Below are positions 35,905 to 47,652 of a stretch of 64,000 nt of DNA, piece after piece. The stretch lies in contig NW_023604295.1 of assembly GCF_014898055.3 (NCBI RefSeq), positions 94,441,591 through 94,505,590 of the forward strand. Direction: 5' to 3'. The translations under genes and the position numbers were made by a program. How positions within the stretch are numbered: the stretch's first letter is position 1; each line of letters starts with the position of its first letter. This DNA is from Talpa occidentalis. Taxonomy: Eukaryota > Chordata > Mammalia > Eulipotyphla > Talpidae. The notes below the pieces were generated by a model that saw only the letters and a list, made by a program, of their open reading frames with translations, searched no databases and was not told the origin of the DNA.

Positions 35905-36020
35905 CAATATGTATTTATTGAGCAGCTACTATGTGCTAACTATGCTGCCTGCTAGGGGTAGACATGAGAAGATGTATTCACTGTTCTCAAGGTGCTGCCG
36001 TCTATTAGGGAGACAGACTT
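35905..36020 (-). mobile_element. L2 3'-end fragment, antisense
   Basis: tgtatttattgagcagctac, tatgtgctaactatgctgcc, tgctaggggtagacatgaga and gggagacagactt match the reversed L2 terminus (ttattgagcacctactatgt, gccaggcactg, tgctggggata, gggagacagac). Confidence 0.6.
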
Positions 36021-37430
36021 AAAAAGTCCTAGTTTAGGGAAGTAAGGGTTGTGATAGATGAAAGCGCAAGGCTGATGGGAGGCTCATGAAATCCTTCGCC
36101 AGCCTCCGCATACATCCCTGCATCCCCAGAGAGGCAAGTCCCACACAAAAAAAAGGTCTCAGTATGGTCAATTCTGGGCCAGTCCTGGCATGGCCACTCC
36201 TTAGAGATAGCTCCTGCCCATATGGAATCAAATTGGAATTTGCCTTAATGTGATACATTTTCTATCATCCTTCACCCACTCATCACTTCTGGATGAGTAA
36301 ATGACAGAAGTAGGTTAGGCCATCTCCTCTGATATTGTGAGGGGGCAATTGAGTATTTCTTGGAGCATTTTGATTCTTTATACTTAAAAAAAAAAAAAAG
36401 CTCTGTTTAGGCTTAGTTCTTCCATGAAGTTTAATGCTTTGTTTCCCCTTAGACAAATAAAATGTGTTTCATCCCTCAAAAGGACTGACTCATTTAATTT
36501 TTCCCCCACTGGGTAAGGAAGTGTGATGTATTTTCCAATAATTTTTTTAAGCTGAAATTAGGAAGATCTCAGAGAAGCTTAACCATGGAAAGCCAATCCT
36601 CATTCTTCAGCCTCTTGATGTTTAGGGTTGATCCAGTAAACGTGGGGCACAGTCAGCCAGAGCAACAGATGGCAACAAGAGAATATTCCAAGTACCCCCC
36701 ACTTTTGTCAATACAATCAGAAGAAATATTTTCCCAATAGTTTTATTTGATGTACTAATATCTGACGCCTCACTTGCTTCTAATACAGCTCGACTTGATC
36801 CTAATCATGCCCAGTACTACTGTTTAGTTCTGCAAGGAAAAAAAGTGTAGTTATTAGTTATAGAATCAATGGCCCTAACCAGGAGGAAAGTTAGCTTTAA
36901 TCTGAACCCTAGTGTAGTGGCAGGAAAGCATAGGGCAGGTTCTCTACGGATCCGGGCAATAGGTAAAGGAGAGTCCTGGAGCCCTCAGTGGCTTCCTCCA
37001 CCATTTGTAGTGAGGCAACCAGGTACAGGAAAGGCAGAAGGGCCGGGGGCGGAGTGGAGATGGCAAGAGGCTGGCAGGTCTCTGAGCCCTAGCATACCCT
37101 ACTCTCTCTGGGCTCTCTTTAGCTGTTCTCTGCTACTTTCTGCCACACAGTCCTCTGCCCCACACTGTCTTCTGTGACACGGCTCTTATATGTTCAGGCT
37201 CCATAGCTCTTATAGGCTCTTATAGGCTCCAGTGTGCCCTCTTACGCAGGCCCACACCATACTCCAGGTGTCCACCATCAGGCAAGTGTACCCCAAGCCC
37301 ATGCTTGCAAGCACATACTGCATTCAAGGCCACAGGCGAAAGCCACAGAGGTCAATGGCACAAAAGTCTGAGCAATCCCATGCACCCTATACCTAGAGAA
37401 GAATTTCTCTAAGTCTAGAAAAAATTGAAT
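36021..37430. other. Unique non-coding stretch
   Basis: No gene supported. There is a small 11-bp tandem repeat (ctcttatagg units) at about 37,206-37,228. The 102-codon sense ORF at 36,869-37,177 has no family resemblance. Confidence 0.4.
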
Positions 37431-37434
37431 CATG

Positions 37435-37572
37435 ACACAATGGAAAGAGAATTCTCAGTTGGAATAAGAGGTCAAGCCCCACATTTGCCACTTGACCGTA
37501 CACCTTGAGCAAATCATCCTCTCCTATGTTTTTAACTGTTTTATCTGTAAAACCAGGTAGGCACACTTCACC
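37435..37572 (+). mobile_element. MIR SINE fragment
   Basis: aagccccacatttgccactt, gaccgtacaccttgagcaaa and tcatcctctcctatg, then ttatctgtaaaaccagg, keep the MIR order (tctgccacttactagctgtg, accttgggcaagt, tcatctgtaaaatggg). Confidence 0.55.
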
Positions 37573-38154
37573 AAACAGACATTTAGAACACATGTGTTCT
37601 CTTTAACTGTTAAGTGCAGTAAAAAGTATGAGAATGCCTAATATTTAAATGGTTTTATTGCATTCATTTTTCCAACTCACCATAAGGGAGAGGGATAACC
37701 ATAAGGAAACCAGGCACACTGATTTATTAATATGGGTTATTTCTGAATCCATAGCAAAACAATATGCCTTTCACATCACCAGTCATGTAAGGGTTCATTA
37801 GATAGACCCAAATTATTAAAATCTGGACTATAAGCAATTTATTTTGGTTTCTGACCTTCAGGGGTATTTCTCTGTCTCTTTTGCTCACTGAGATATCTTT
37901 TCCTTTACTGGTGCAATATCAACCCTCCTGTGCAAGAGCAGGATGCTGGACAGCTAAAAGGAGACCTGGTGACTCCAGGCAAGGCTTTCACTACAGGCCA
38001 ATTAGTGTAAAAGGACTCGTGTTCAAAGAAAAAAACAGCATCTCCCATTGATGGGGTGGAGTAGGAAAGAAGCAGCTAGCTGTAGTGTTGACTGAATCAG
38101 ATGGGAAACATTCTCTGGAAATCAAGCTGTTTACGCAGAGAGCTCTTCCCTTTT

Positions 38155-38230
38155 ACAACTCAAGTCACTCACTTAACCTTTCTGGGCACCCATTTCCTGA
38201 TCTCTTAAAGGAGAAGCCTAAAACATCGGA
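38155..38230 (+). mobile_element. MIR core fragment
   Basis: caagtcactcacttaacctt-tctgggcacccatttcctga resembles the MIR core (caagttacttaacctctctg-tgcctcagtttcctca). Short and uncertain. Confidence 0.4.
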
Positions 38231-38285
38231 CATCCTCCCATATAAACAATCTAATTTGACTTAAGGATGTTGATATTCCTGCATG

Positions 38286-38555
38286 GTTTTTTTAAAAAGA
38301 TTTTATTTATTTATACATATAAGAACTGGGGTACAGGCCAGAGGTGTGAGGGGTGAGAGGATTCACCAGAGATAGAAGGGGAACAGAACAGGCAGATGGA
38401 CTGAAACACATTGCTGAGGGGAGCAGCAGGTGAGTCAGGAGAGGTCTGCTGTGCCATGTGGGTAGCTCCCTGGCCAGGGATCAAACTCGTGCTGCAGAGG
38501 CTGTGGACAGCTTCATGGGTTGTGTCTTAACCCCTTGAGCCACCAGGGAGGCCCA
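38286..38555 (-). mobile_element. tRNA-derived SINE (Rhin-1-like), copy 5
   Basis: Antisense copy of the older subfamily (tail wording GGCCTGTACCCCAGTTCTTA, then TATGTATAAATAAATAAA). Exact 11-bp direct repeats attcctgcatg at 38,275-38,285 and 38,556-38,566. The head reads GGGCCTCCCTGGTGGCTCAA on the minus strand. Confidence 0.93.
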
Positions 38556-38566
38556 ATTCCTGCATG

Positions 38567-39832
38567 ATTTTAGGCCCACAATCTTTTTCTGGAACTTAAG
38601 GTTTTGTTCTGATTATCTGTTCATGAAAATTATGACCATCTTGTTAGTGTTTATGTTAATACATTATGCTTATTAGTATTTATACCCTTTATGAGTATGT
38701 AAGGGGTCCAATGACACAAATTCTTCCAGACACACCAGTTCTCACTGTTGCGTGCTCTGCATGGAAAGGTTATGACAATGAGAATACCACTGGTGTTCTC
38801 AGTCCCTCTAGTGAACCTCCACCTACCTATGTGACTACAACTAGTTCTCTGCAATACTACAAGGCTCTACAATTAGAGAGATCCTCTGTGTCAGAATAGT
38901 AAACAGGAAGCAGAAAGTATCCATTTCTGAAATTGATGCAAACCTAGATTCTAAATTGGGATTTAAAAATACAATAAATGTAAGACTTTCTGGTTTTGTT
39001 TTGAGAAGGTCACACCACCCCCGCAATTCACTCCAAGCTTCTCAGCAACCACATTGGCCTAATACCAGTTGAAAATTCATAGCAGCCCCAGATTGACATG
39101 ACTTTCTTCTAGAGAGATCATTACACAGCCCTCTCAAAAAGGAAGAAAGTGCCCACGGGAACTGTTCTTAGTTTACAAACCCCATTTGTGGGTAGGCTCC
39201 AACTGTTAGCAAATCATAAGTCCTTTAAATTTGAGACTTTGTACTTCCTTTCTAAGCTGCTTGACAATGGAATAAATGGCATGTTGCCCTAAATCTCAGA
39301 AACATTGAGGGTGGCACCCCCCAAAAAAAAGACAAAACAAAACAAAAAACAACCCTTACCAGTTGACTCTGAAGTGTGCCAGTTCAGTATGACTGTGGCA
39401 GCAGAAGTTTGGTTAAACTAAGCACATAAAATTACAGTCTTCACTCCCACTGAAGCAATACATGTTTTGTCTGGCCCCAAGCCAGTTCATGTGAAAAGTA
39501 CAACCTGAAATTTAAAAATAAATCATTCCAAAAGTAAGCTGGATTCGTTGGTCAGCTAGGACTCCTTCAGTGAAAGAATGAGCACTGACAGATGCGAGCA
39601 GGATTTGCAAGGGCAGAGGGCTTGTATTTTCTCTGTCACCCATGGGAAAAGCTCAAAAATAACTAACCACCAGACACATGACGAAATGCCCCATGGAGAG
39701 GTCTAATGGGAGTGTGCTGGACCAACCCAGGGAATGACTGAGAACATTCCTTTCCTCTTTCTAACTTTTTCTTTTTAAGGAATGACTAGATATACCCAAA
39801 GGACCAGTTGAGATAGAGAAAAATAAAAGGTT
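38567..39832. other. Unique non-coding spacer
   Basis: No gene or repeat recognised between SINE copies 5 and 6. Confidence 0.4.
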
Positions 39833-39846
39833 AAGAAGGTATGCCT

Positions 39847-40118
39847 GGGCCTCCCTGGTGGCACAGGCAGTTGAGCACAGCCCTGTGAAGCTGTCCGCAG
39901 TGCCAGTTCGATCCCTGGCCAACCACAGAGATAACCACATGGCGCGGCAGACCTCTCCTGTGTCGTCCGCTGCTCCCCTCAGCAGTGTATTTCAGTCAGT
40001 CTCCCTGTTCAGTTCCCCACTCTGTCTCTGGTGAGTCCTCTTACCCTTGCACACATCTGGCCTGCACCCCGGTTCTGGTATAAATAAATAACAAAATCTT
40101 TAAAAAATATTAAAAAGA
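39847..40118 (+). mobile_element. tRNA-derived SINE (Rhin-1-like), copy 6
   Basis: Sense copy: GGGCCTCCCTGGTGGCACAG head, B box AGTTCGATCCC, and a tail with AATAAATAACAAAATCTTTA. Part of the region between the A and B boxes is deleted compared with copy 3. Direct repeats of 14 bp with one mismatch (aagaaggtatgcct at 39,833-39,846; aagaagatatgcct at 40,119-40,132). Confidence 0.93.
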
Positions 40119-40464
40119 AAGAAGATATGCCTTCAAAGGAACACCTGCTTATTCACTCCAGGGGACAGAAATCTGAGAAGAAAGCGTCTTGGAATCCTTC
40201 TATCTGGGCAGATAGAAGCCCTTCATGGTTATTAAATAGAAACTATAGGAGAAACCATAAAACCAAACTAAGACAGGTGTCCAGGATTTGAGAAAAAATA
40301 AAAATGTCCTTGGCAAAAAATCATGCAGTGAACACAAATGAAAAACTATCTTTGTTTGCTTTTCAACTTCTTCATTTTTATGAGAAATTTTTCAGGAAAA
40401 AACAATTGCACAGTAAAATTATACAGCTACCTTCTTGTGTTTCCTTAGGCAGGAAAGAAATAGA

Positions 40465-40590
40465 ATAACACTGTGCAAGGCTGGGTTTGATTCCCACCCT
40501 CCTGCATATCATTACATCAAGGCCCTCGGAGAGACATTCAGCCACCCCAAGCCTCAGACTGCTCATGTATAAAATGGGCTGATCTTTGAG
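40465..40590 (+). mobile_element. MIR SINE fragment
   Basis: gctgggtttgattcccaccc, then ccaagcctcagactgctcat and gtataaaatgggctg, match the tRNA-like part and core of MIR in order. Confidence 0.5.
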
Positions 40591-40809
40591 TTAGAGAAAC
40601 TTTAGAAATAAATGAAGGATCCTTGATTTTTGTATTCAGGGGTAGTAGGAGAAACTTTTGATATGAACAGAACTTGAAGACCAAATAGAATCTCAGCAAA
40701 TGCACAGAGAGAAATTGCTTTCAGAAGAGCATTAAGACCTTGCTCATATGTATAAATGTCATGGAGTTGGCCAAAACAGATTTAGAGCTGGTAAGCTCTT
40801 CAGAGATCC

Positions 40810-40930
40810 CCTGCAATCCCCATGTTTTATAAAGGGAAAAACCTGAGCCTTGAGAAACTGAAAAGACTTACAAAAGCTCACCCAATTCACATTACTATCA
40901 AGCTAAGAATTCAGGGGTCTGTTCTGGGAG
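40810..40930 (-). mobile_element. MIR SINE fragment, antisense
   Basis: ccccatgttttataaaggga, aaaacctgagccttgagaaa and ctcacccaattcacattact keep the reversed MIR order (cccattttacagatgaggaa, actgaggcacagaga). Decayed. Confidence 0.4.
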
Positions 40931-41224
40931 AGGCTGAGCAAGCCAGGAGGATTCAAGCCAGGCCTCAGAAACAATCACCACCACCTTCGGAATTATCACT
41001 GCCGAGGCACTCTGCGAAATGTATTGATTCTTTGGGCCATTGAATCCTCATAACTCTGAATGAGAGATGTTATCCTCTATCTTCAGGGCCAGCTTCATGA
41101 CTTGAGACCAGTAGAGTTGCACAGAATGCCTTTCAGAAAGGCCCCCTTGTCTGCAGTTGCATCTTAAATTCTTAATTCTTGAACAAGAAACCCTCCATTT
41201 TCATTTTACACCAAACCCCGCAAA

Positions 41225-41320
41225 TTATGTGGCCAATCTTCATTATCTCCATGTTATTTATGAAGAAACAAAGGTTTAGAGAAATTGGATGTCTTGCTCC
41301 TCATCCCTGTCACTCACAAA
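41225..41320 (-). mobile_element. MIR core fragment, antisense
   Basis: cattatctccatgttattta, tgaagaaacaaaggtttaga and gaaattggatgtcttg resemble the reversed MIR core. Short. Confidence 0.4.
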
Positions 41321-41473
41321 GAAAGAACACAGACCCACAGAAATAGCAGGCAGTACAAAGATGGACTGCAGGAGTTGCTAAGTGGGTGCCTTTGCCTTTA
41401 GAACCCCTTTAGAAATGTCCCCTTCTCTGATAATCGCAGATCTCTCTGTGCTCTGGGGTTATGCAGCCAAGGA

Positions 41474-41584
41474 GGGTAACTAACCATCCTGGTTTGCCTG
41501 GGACTGTAGGGGATTTCTGGGACTTGGGACTTTTAATGCTAAAATTAGGCAAGTCCCCAGCAAACTGGGACGAGTTGGTAACCC
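41474..41584. mobile_element. 111-bp palindromic MITE-like DNA element
   Basis: The left end gggtaactaaccatcctggt and the reverse complement of the right end (gggttaccaactcgtcccag) match over most of about 24 bp, with further internal symmetry (tgcctgggact / aagtccccagca). This is the layout of a small non-autonomous inverted-repeat transposon. I recognise the wording as a mammalian-wide element (accatcctggtttgcctggg) but cannot name it safely. Confidence 0.6.
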
Positions 41585-41909
41585 CGCTGCCTAGTCACAG
41601 GCATGTGCTTCTGAAGTTTCCCAGACCTTATCTGTTGTACCCTGTCCTGTGCCTTCTGGGCTTGTGTAGCATCTCCAAAGTAGGGCCCATCCAGAGGGCA
41701 GGCAGGAAAACTTTGTGCTGGCAGTGAGAGGGCTATCACCATGACTTTGGGGACCAGGCAAGAGAATCACGAGGGACCAGCCCCCTGGGAACAGGAAGGA
41801 TGAAGTACATATTCAGAGACAAAAGCCAGGCTGGAGAGTGTGTGGGCACAGACAGTCGAGAGCAAAATGTCACAGACTGGAGCAGGGCCCAGTGTGTAAT
41901 TCAAGGGAC

Positions 41910-42060
41910 CTTCAGTTTACTGGTCCTGTGGCACTGAACCAGTCACTTATTTTGCTGACTCTAAATTCCCTTATTTGGAAAATAGTGGAAAGCAATAGTA
42001 ACCTCTGAGGTCATTGTCATGATGAGATATAATATATACATAGTTCAGTATGACCACATT
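41910..42060 (+). mobile_element. MIR SINE fragment
   Basis: actgaaccagtcacttattt, ctaaattcccttatttggaa and aatagtggaaagcaatagta, then gaggtcattgtcatgatgag, follow MIR core to 3' part, diverged. Confidence 0.5.
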
Positions 42061-42067
42061 GAAAGTC

Positions 42068-42185
42068 TCAATTTTTATTTAATTCCATAAATATTTGAAG
42101 AATCCTGTTAAGAGCCAGGCCCTGTGGGGAGGGCTGGGACACCAGAGTCCTCAAGAGTGAGAGGAAACATGGTGAGCTAATAAAT
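42068..42185 (-). mobile_element. L2 3'-end fragment, antisense
   Basis: ccataaatatttgaagaatc, gagccaggccctgtggggag and ggctgggacaccagagtcct, then gcaacaacgag, follow the reversed L2 terminus weakly. Confidence 0.4.
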
Positions 42186-42524
42186 GTGCAACAACGAGCT
42201 ATCTGGAAAAAAAAAAGGACTATATGCTTTGTAGTATATGCCAACATCCACAGTGTAAATATTCTGCTATCACCAATGTCAATCTACCAATGTGAGGTCG
42301 TTGAACGCAGAGTTGGGAAAAGTTGTGCTTAATCTGCTCTAGGAAGCCAATACCATATATACAGATGCCAAGTTCAGCAGCTTCCAGGTTTTCTGCTCAG
42401 AAAACTTGGTCATACTATATTTTTGAACTGTCAGCCTGGCAGAAGTTTGAGGAATGTGTGATGACAGACAATAGAGATAGCAGATAGATCAAGACATGCT
42501 GGTGTCTGGGTGAGATTTTATGTA

Positions 42525-42882
42525 CAATGGACCTTTGACCAACATGGGCTTGAACTGTGCTGGTCCACTTATACGCAGGTTTTTTTTTCAGCCCCTTCTC
42601 TTCTTTCTCCTCAACCTACTCAACCTGAAATCATCAAGGACGAAGACTTTATGATGATCCACTTAGGATTTTCTTAACATTGTGCTCTTTTCTCAAGCTT
42701 ATTTTGTTGTAAGAATACAGTAGACAGTACACATAACATACATCAGCTCTGTTACCTGGAAGGCTTCTTGTTCACAGCAGGCTATTAGGGGCTGAGCCTG
42801 GGGACTGTCTAAAGTTATACGTGGGTTTTCAACTGTGCAGAACATCAGTACCCCTGACCCCTCCATTATTCAAAGGTGACTG
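42525..42882 (+). mobile_element. MER2-like Tigger-family DNA transposon, both ends present
   Basis: Begins caatggacctttgaccaaca and ends ttcaaaggtgactg, the inverted terminal repeats of MER2-type elements. Internal words tgaactgtgctggtccactt, atacgcagg, tttgttgtaagaatacagta, cagcaggctattaggggctg and ttatacgtgggttttcaact are in family order. Non-autonomous, about 358 bp, no transposase. A fixed, ancient copy of unusually complete length. Confidence 0.85.
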
Positions 42883-43027
42883 GATTTGTTTAACAGGTAT
42901 TCTTTGTGTTTGCCATGTACCTATCACTGTGCTAGGCTCTATAATTCATCACAGAGAGCGCTGTCCTAAGTCCTCCTGGAACTCAGAGGCAGGAGGAAAA
43001 ATTTTAAAAGATATAGTAATAGATAAG

Positions 43028-43140
43028 TTTTGAGTGATTACTGCATACCAGGCATGTTTCTTAGAATTTCTAATGCGTTATCTCATTTAACTATCAGAAT
43101 AAAGTAAGCAGCCGATCTAAATATTACCCTCGTAGAATAT
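43028..43140 (-). mobile_element. MIR SINE fragment, antisense
   Basis: tttgagtgattactgcatac, caggcatgtttcttagaatt, atgcgttatctcatttaact and atcagaataaagtaag match the reversed MIR 3' half (ttgagtgcttactatgtgcc, tatctcatttaatcctcac). Confidence 0.6.
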
Positions 43141-44029
43141 GGGTAGGCAGGAGGGTTCCTGGCGCAGATGCCTGGATTTGGGCCTCGGGCTTAGCTGTTG
43201 TTGGTGAGGTGAACCTTGGATGGCTGGGGAACATGTGGAAACTGCAGGCTGAGTCAAGTCCTCTGGGGAGCCCTCAACCTCTGCCATCAACTGAGTGCCC
43301 CCTGCCATTGTATTTCTGAGGTACATTACAATCTTTTAGGAAGAAAATAAGGCTAGAGTGGGAAAGTTAGAAAAACAATGTCCATATTTGTCAGTGTCAC
43401 TTTCTAGAATATTCTAAAGGAATTCCATTTTTATGATTTTTCAGGTCATACATGCAAAGAAGAAAAAATAAATGTTCATATTCTGATTCAGCTGTCAATT
43501 AGAATATATCACAGAAGGAAATATTGTTAGACTGGTTTTTCCAATCTCAAATAACTATGGATTTGACAAATAGCAAACATTCCTCCCCATACTTGACAGC
43601 TGAGAAATTGAGACAAGCCAGAAAAAAAGCTGAGGAGATAGTTCTGTGACTCAAGTCGTGGTGTTTGCCAGTCCACCTCTGGTCAGAGATGCTTCTTTAG
43701 CCTTCAGTCATTTCTTTTTTTTTTTTTTTTTTAATTAAGTAATGGGCAGTTAATTGCGGCTTTAAGTAGAATTGATGTTCATTAACCAGATCTGTTAAAT
43801 TTACTAAAAAATTTTCCTGTGACCATTCCACACTAACTTATTTATATTTTCATGGGCAATCTCTTACCTAGATTTTCTGTCCTATTAACTTCCTTCACCC
43901 ACCCCCACCACACACACACACACACACACACATACACACACACATACACACACACATCATAAAGAGAGTGAAACCAAAATAGTTATGAATTTTTCTCAGG
44001 ACAGCAAAATTACCTTCAGGACTTTAAGT
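43141..44029. other. Unique stretch with T-run and CA repeat
   Basis: No gene. Contains a poly-T run (about 43,716-43,732) and the CA microsatellite listed next. Confidence 0.4.
43908..43957. repeat. Interrupted (CA)n microsatellite
   Basis: About 50 bp of CA units interrupted twice by CATA. Confidence 0.92.
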
Positions 44030-44230
44030 GCAGATTGATCTGGTTCAAGTGCTGGTTTCCACCACTTATAACCTGTGTGACGCTGGAGTATATACTTGAC
44101 TTCTCTGATCCTCTGATTCTCAGTTGTAATGGTATTGCCTAACTTACATGGTTGTCAAGAAGAAAAATAAATGAGGTAAAGAATATAAAGTGCTTGGCAA
44201 TCAGTACATCTATTGCTGTCATTGTGCCAA
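44030..44230 (+). mobile_element. MIR SINE, fairly complete
   Basis: ggttcaagtgctggtttcca, ccacttataacctgtgtgac, tgacttctctgatcctctga, ttctcagttgtaatggtatt, then ggttgtcaagaagaaaaata and aaagtgcttggcaatcagta, follow MIR from tRNA-like head to the 3' end. Confidence 0.7.
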
Positions 44231-44684
44231 CAGCAGGAGCAAAGGACAAACAAAGTGATTGTGAGTCAGTGAAAGGTTTAGAAGAGGAAACAGAGGTGGC
44301 CTGCTAGAACATGGTAAGAAGCAGCAGAAGAAATGCCTAATAGGGAGTCCAAATAAATATCCTCAACTCTTCCCCAGTCTACCCAAATGACCTATATCTA
44401 TTGGCATTTAGGATTTTTGAGCACACAGATATTGCCATAAAAGCTGTTCTTTGCCACATGACTGCCTGTGCAAAGGAAAAAGGAATCTCTCTTAATCACA
44501 AAATGTAATTATAGTTTTGATATCTGGCCCAAGATTAAATATTGAGATATGAAATATTCTCCAAAATTCTTATCCATAATCCAAAATCAATTGTCTGACA
44601 CTGAGTTATAAAATTATAAGCAGAACTGAGCAGCCACCTTAGGAGAGGCAAGAATGCCAAAGTGTGTGTTGGGGTGATGTGGGG

Positions 44685-44706
44685 TACGTGTGTGTATGTG
44701 TGTGTG

Positions 44707-44756
<50 letters not shown>
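44685..44756. repeat. (TG)n microsatellite
   Basis: About 70 bp of TG/GT, with early interruptions (GTAT, GCAT) and then a pure run of more than 20 units ending in GTAGGG. Confidence 0.95.
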
Positions 44757-44757
<1 letters not shown>

Positions 44758-45885
44758 GGAGGGCATGAGAAAGTTGTGACCCGAGGGTGGGGATGCTCTT
44801 AACAGGGGCTTGCAGGTAAACAGTTACCTTTGGAAAGATCTGCATGGTAAACTAAGTCATTTAATGTCATTGAACTTAAAGGCTTTAAAAAAAAATAAAA
44901 GATGGATTTTTGAATGTCTGAGGGAACCTCTTGGGAAGACTCATTATTATTCACATCATCTTTTTTGAGAGAAACCTTGGAGACACTTGGTCTTATCAGC
45001 AATGATAATAGTAATTTACTGGCTTCTTGGGGTGTATCCTTTATGAACCAGATCTGGCTGGACTGTTATCAAGACTGTCAACTTGAAATCAAGTTTTTAA
45101 CCAAGGCCTAAATGCCTTCAAGATGAAGTCAAGTCTAAACAAGGCATAGCATCTTCTCTTATCCCATATTGCCTCTCAAGTAAAACTTCAGATAATTAGG
45201 AAGTTTGGGGTTCTCTCATTTCCATGTCTCAAACCAAGGGTTCAGCCCCCTGCTAACTTGCATGTTTGTCACTGGAAACATTTCCTTTCTGGCTCTGTCA
45301 ACAGTAATGCAGAAGATTAACCCCATGGACAGGACTCTCCTATCTCTTCTCCTTGAAACTATCTCTCTGGTGGTAATTTCTGTATGTGGGAGACAGGAAA
45401 AGGAGGAAAATGCTGGAAAAGTTCCATTTTGTTATCATAATGCAAACCTAATATAAAGTTATGTTGAAGGAACAGACCAAAACTAGTGGCCATGTCTTGG
45501 GTCCACTCCAGGGTCACTAAGATGATTTCCATCTTTCCACAGTGAGAGATCACTGAGTCCTCTTTCCTCCCATTTTCCTCTTTCCGTCTTTCAGCTGACA
45601 CTCAGTATAAATGTTTTCTGGAAATCAATGCCAATAAATGCCTTAAGGAGAATTATAGTTTAACTTTCTAAAGACAAGCCCAGAAAAAAGTCCATGTCTT
45701 TGAAAATTGAGGAACTGACTTTTTAAATTACTTCTTTAGGGTCCCACAAGGAAACATCTGTGCTGGTCTGAATCTGGCTTTTGAAGGAAGTGAGAAGGGT
45801 ATAGCAAATTCTGCAAGTGAAATCTCTCACAGGTCACTCAAACCTGAGGTGTGGGCAAAGCATCCAGGGAATAGCACAGGAAAAA
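44757..45885. other. Unique non-coding stretch
   Basis: No gene or repeat recognised. Short ORFs on both strands have no domain features. Confidence 0.4.
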
Positions 45886-45889
45886 TGGA

Positions 45890-46010
45890 ATCAAATTGTG
45901 GGTCTTTCCTCAGCTGTGTGACACAGCATGGAGCTGGTCACTCATAAATACCTTTGAAGCTGTTTCCTCTCACGTAGAAAGCTAAAATAATACCTTTCCA
46001 AAGTAACCAT
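45890..46010 (+). mobile_element. MIR SINE fragment
   Basis: gtctttcctcagctgtgtga, cacagcatggagctggtcac and gaagctgtttcctctcacgt, then agctaaaataatacctttcc, resemble MIR core, weakly. Confidence 0.4.
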
Positions 46011-46440
46011 GTTCAAATGCTCTCACTGTGCCTCATCCCTGCTTAAAACCAGACATTCCCCATCTCCTGTAATATGACATCTGGGTACTGAGCCTGGTGT
46101 TCAGATTCCTTCCTGTCTATCTAGTTTCGTTTCCACCAGTCAGTAAACTTTCAGTTCCTTTCAGACAAGCACAGCAGCAATCATACCATTACCGTTTCCT
46201 CTATTCCTGCCCCCGGGCCTCACCCCTCACTCATCTTCTCCCACCAAAAATACTACCTGGATCAGGAAAAACAGCTGCTCTCCTGCAGAAACTCAGTTGA
46301 GATATCACATTCTGTGAGAAACGTCCCCCTTGCATCCCTGCACACACCCCTCCACTCACCCCCTCAACCGTCACACACACAGAGTATCTTCGAAGCATTC
46401 TCTCACTCTGAGAGTCTAACCTAATTTGGGCTCATCTGCA
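46011..46440 (+). mobile_element. Possible L2 3'-UTR fragment
   Basis: catccctgcttaaaaccaga and cattccccatctcctgtaat, then ttactgtcctgggc-like wording with gcattctctcactctgagag, loosely follow the L2 3' region. Diverged enough that this remains a guess. Confidence 0.3.
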
Positions 46441-47640
46441 CCTTTCTCTAATTCTGTTCTCCCAGGGCCTCCATGGGCCCCTTTCTCTAATTTGCACAAA
46501 GGCTGTGAGTGAGCTGGGAATGGCCCTGGAGCATCAAAGTTCTGTGGGGACAGGAAGGCGGCCTGAGAGCTGTGTGTCACCCTGGATGGAAGTGCCAGGA
46601 AGTCTGAGGGAAATGCCTGGAGATGCCGACGTGCTCCTGCGGGAAAGGGCAGGATGCGGTGGCTGGAAAGGAAGGGCAGGAGGCTGCCAGGGGGTGTCCT
46701 TGGTGTCAGTGGTAGATATCTGGGGCTTCACTGAAGTGCATTTGTAGCATGGGAGGAACTCCACTCATGTGTGACGGATAACTGAGAACCGGGAGGATTC
46801 TGCAATTTGAAAACATCCAGTTCCAGAAAACATGATGATCCCTGACAGCAACCTGCTCCACTCGTACCACTTTGGCTTCCCCTCCATTTCTGAGCCACTC
46901 CAGTGTGTCCTGCCTAAGGAGAAAGGCCAAGTCCTTCCATAGCTCGTCTCTGCTCTGCCTCCCCCGCTCCTGGCCTTACCCCTGCCCATCTAGCTTCAAC
47001 TTCCCTCTGTCCTGCATCTCATCGGTCAGTTTTTCATGGTTTCTGTGGCTGTTTCGGAGGCCTTCTCATCCTCCCCACTCCTGACTCGGGACTCCTGGAC
47101 TTTCCTACATCTCCTCTCTTGGACTTTTTCAGCTCTTTGCTTGAATCACTTTCAATATCTATTAGCACCAATGCCCAATTGTCACCTCTTTTTTCTCCTC
47201 TGTATCAATGTCATTTCCTATTTTCTGAAAATCTTTGGTTCTGTGTCTCCTGACTCTACCTTCTGCCACTTCACTCATTTGTCTAAGAGGCATTTCTTCA
47301 GCACCTTCCTATATTCTGGGTTCTGTGCTAAGTGCTAGTGAAACAAAGGTGTAAACAAAGGTGTAAAGCCCATTTCACAGACTGAAGTGTAGGCCATCAG
47401 CCAGAAGAAGTATGGGTTGGAGGACCAAGTGGCAAAGTGAGGACTTTTCTACTGGGGGAGCAAGAAAAAGATTAATCCTGCAAGACCAGGCTTCTCGCCA
47501 TAGGTTCAAAAATCCTCCCTACCCTCTTGCTGATTTCTTTGAAGCCACTGGGGACACATTAAGCCTAGACTTTATGTGACTAGAACAGGAATCAATTGGC
47601 ACCCTTAAAAGAGGGTGTAGTTTAAATGAGACAGATTTTC
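46441..47640. other. G+C-richer unique stretch
   Basis: Several ORFs of 65-100 codons overlap on both strands, consistent with composition rather than coding. A possible antisense L2 tip lies at about 47,285-47,340 (ttcagcaccttcctatattc). A 12-bp tandem pair (aacaaaggtgta) sits near 47,341-47,364. Confidence 0.35.
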
Positions 47641-47652
47641 AAGACTTAGAAT

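Noticed and set aside
43908..44756. CRISPR-like or satellite array from the CA/TG repeats
   Set aside because: These are simple dinucleotide microsatellites without spacers, in a mammalian context.
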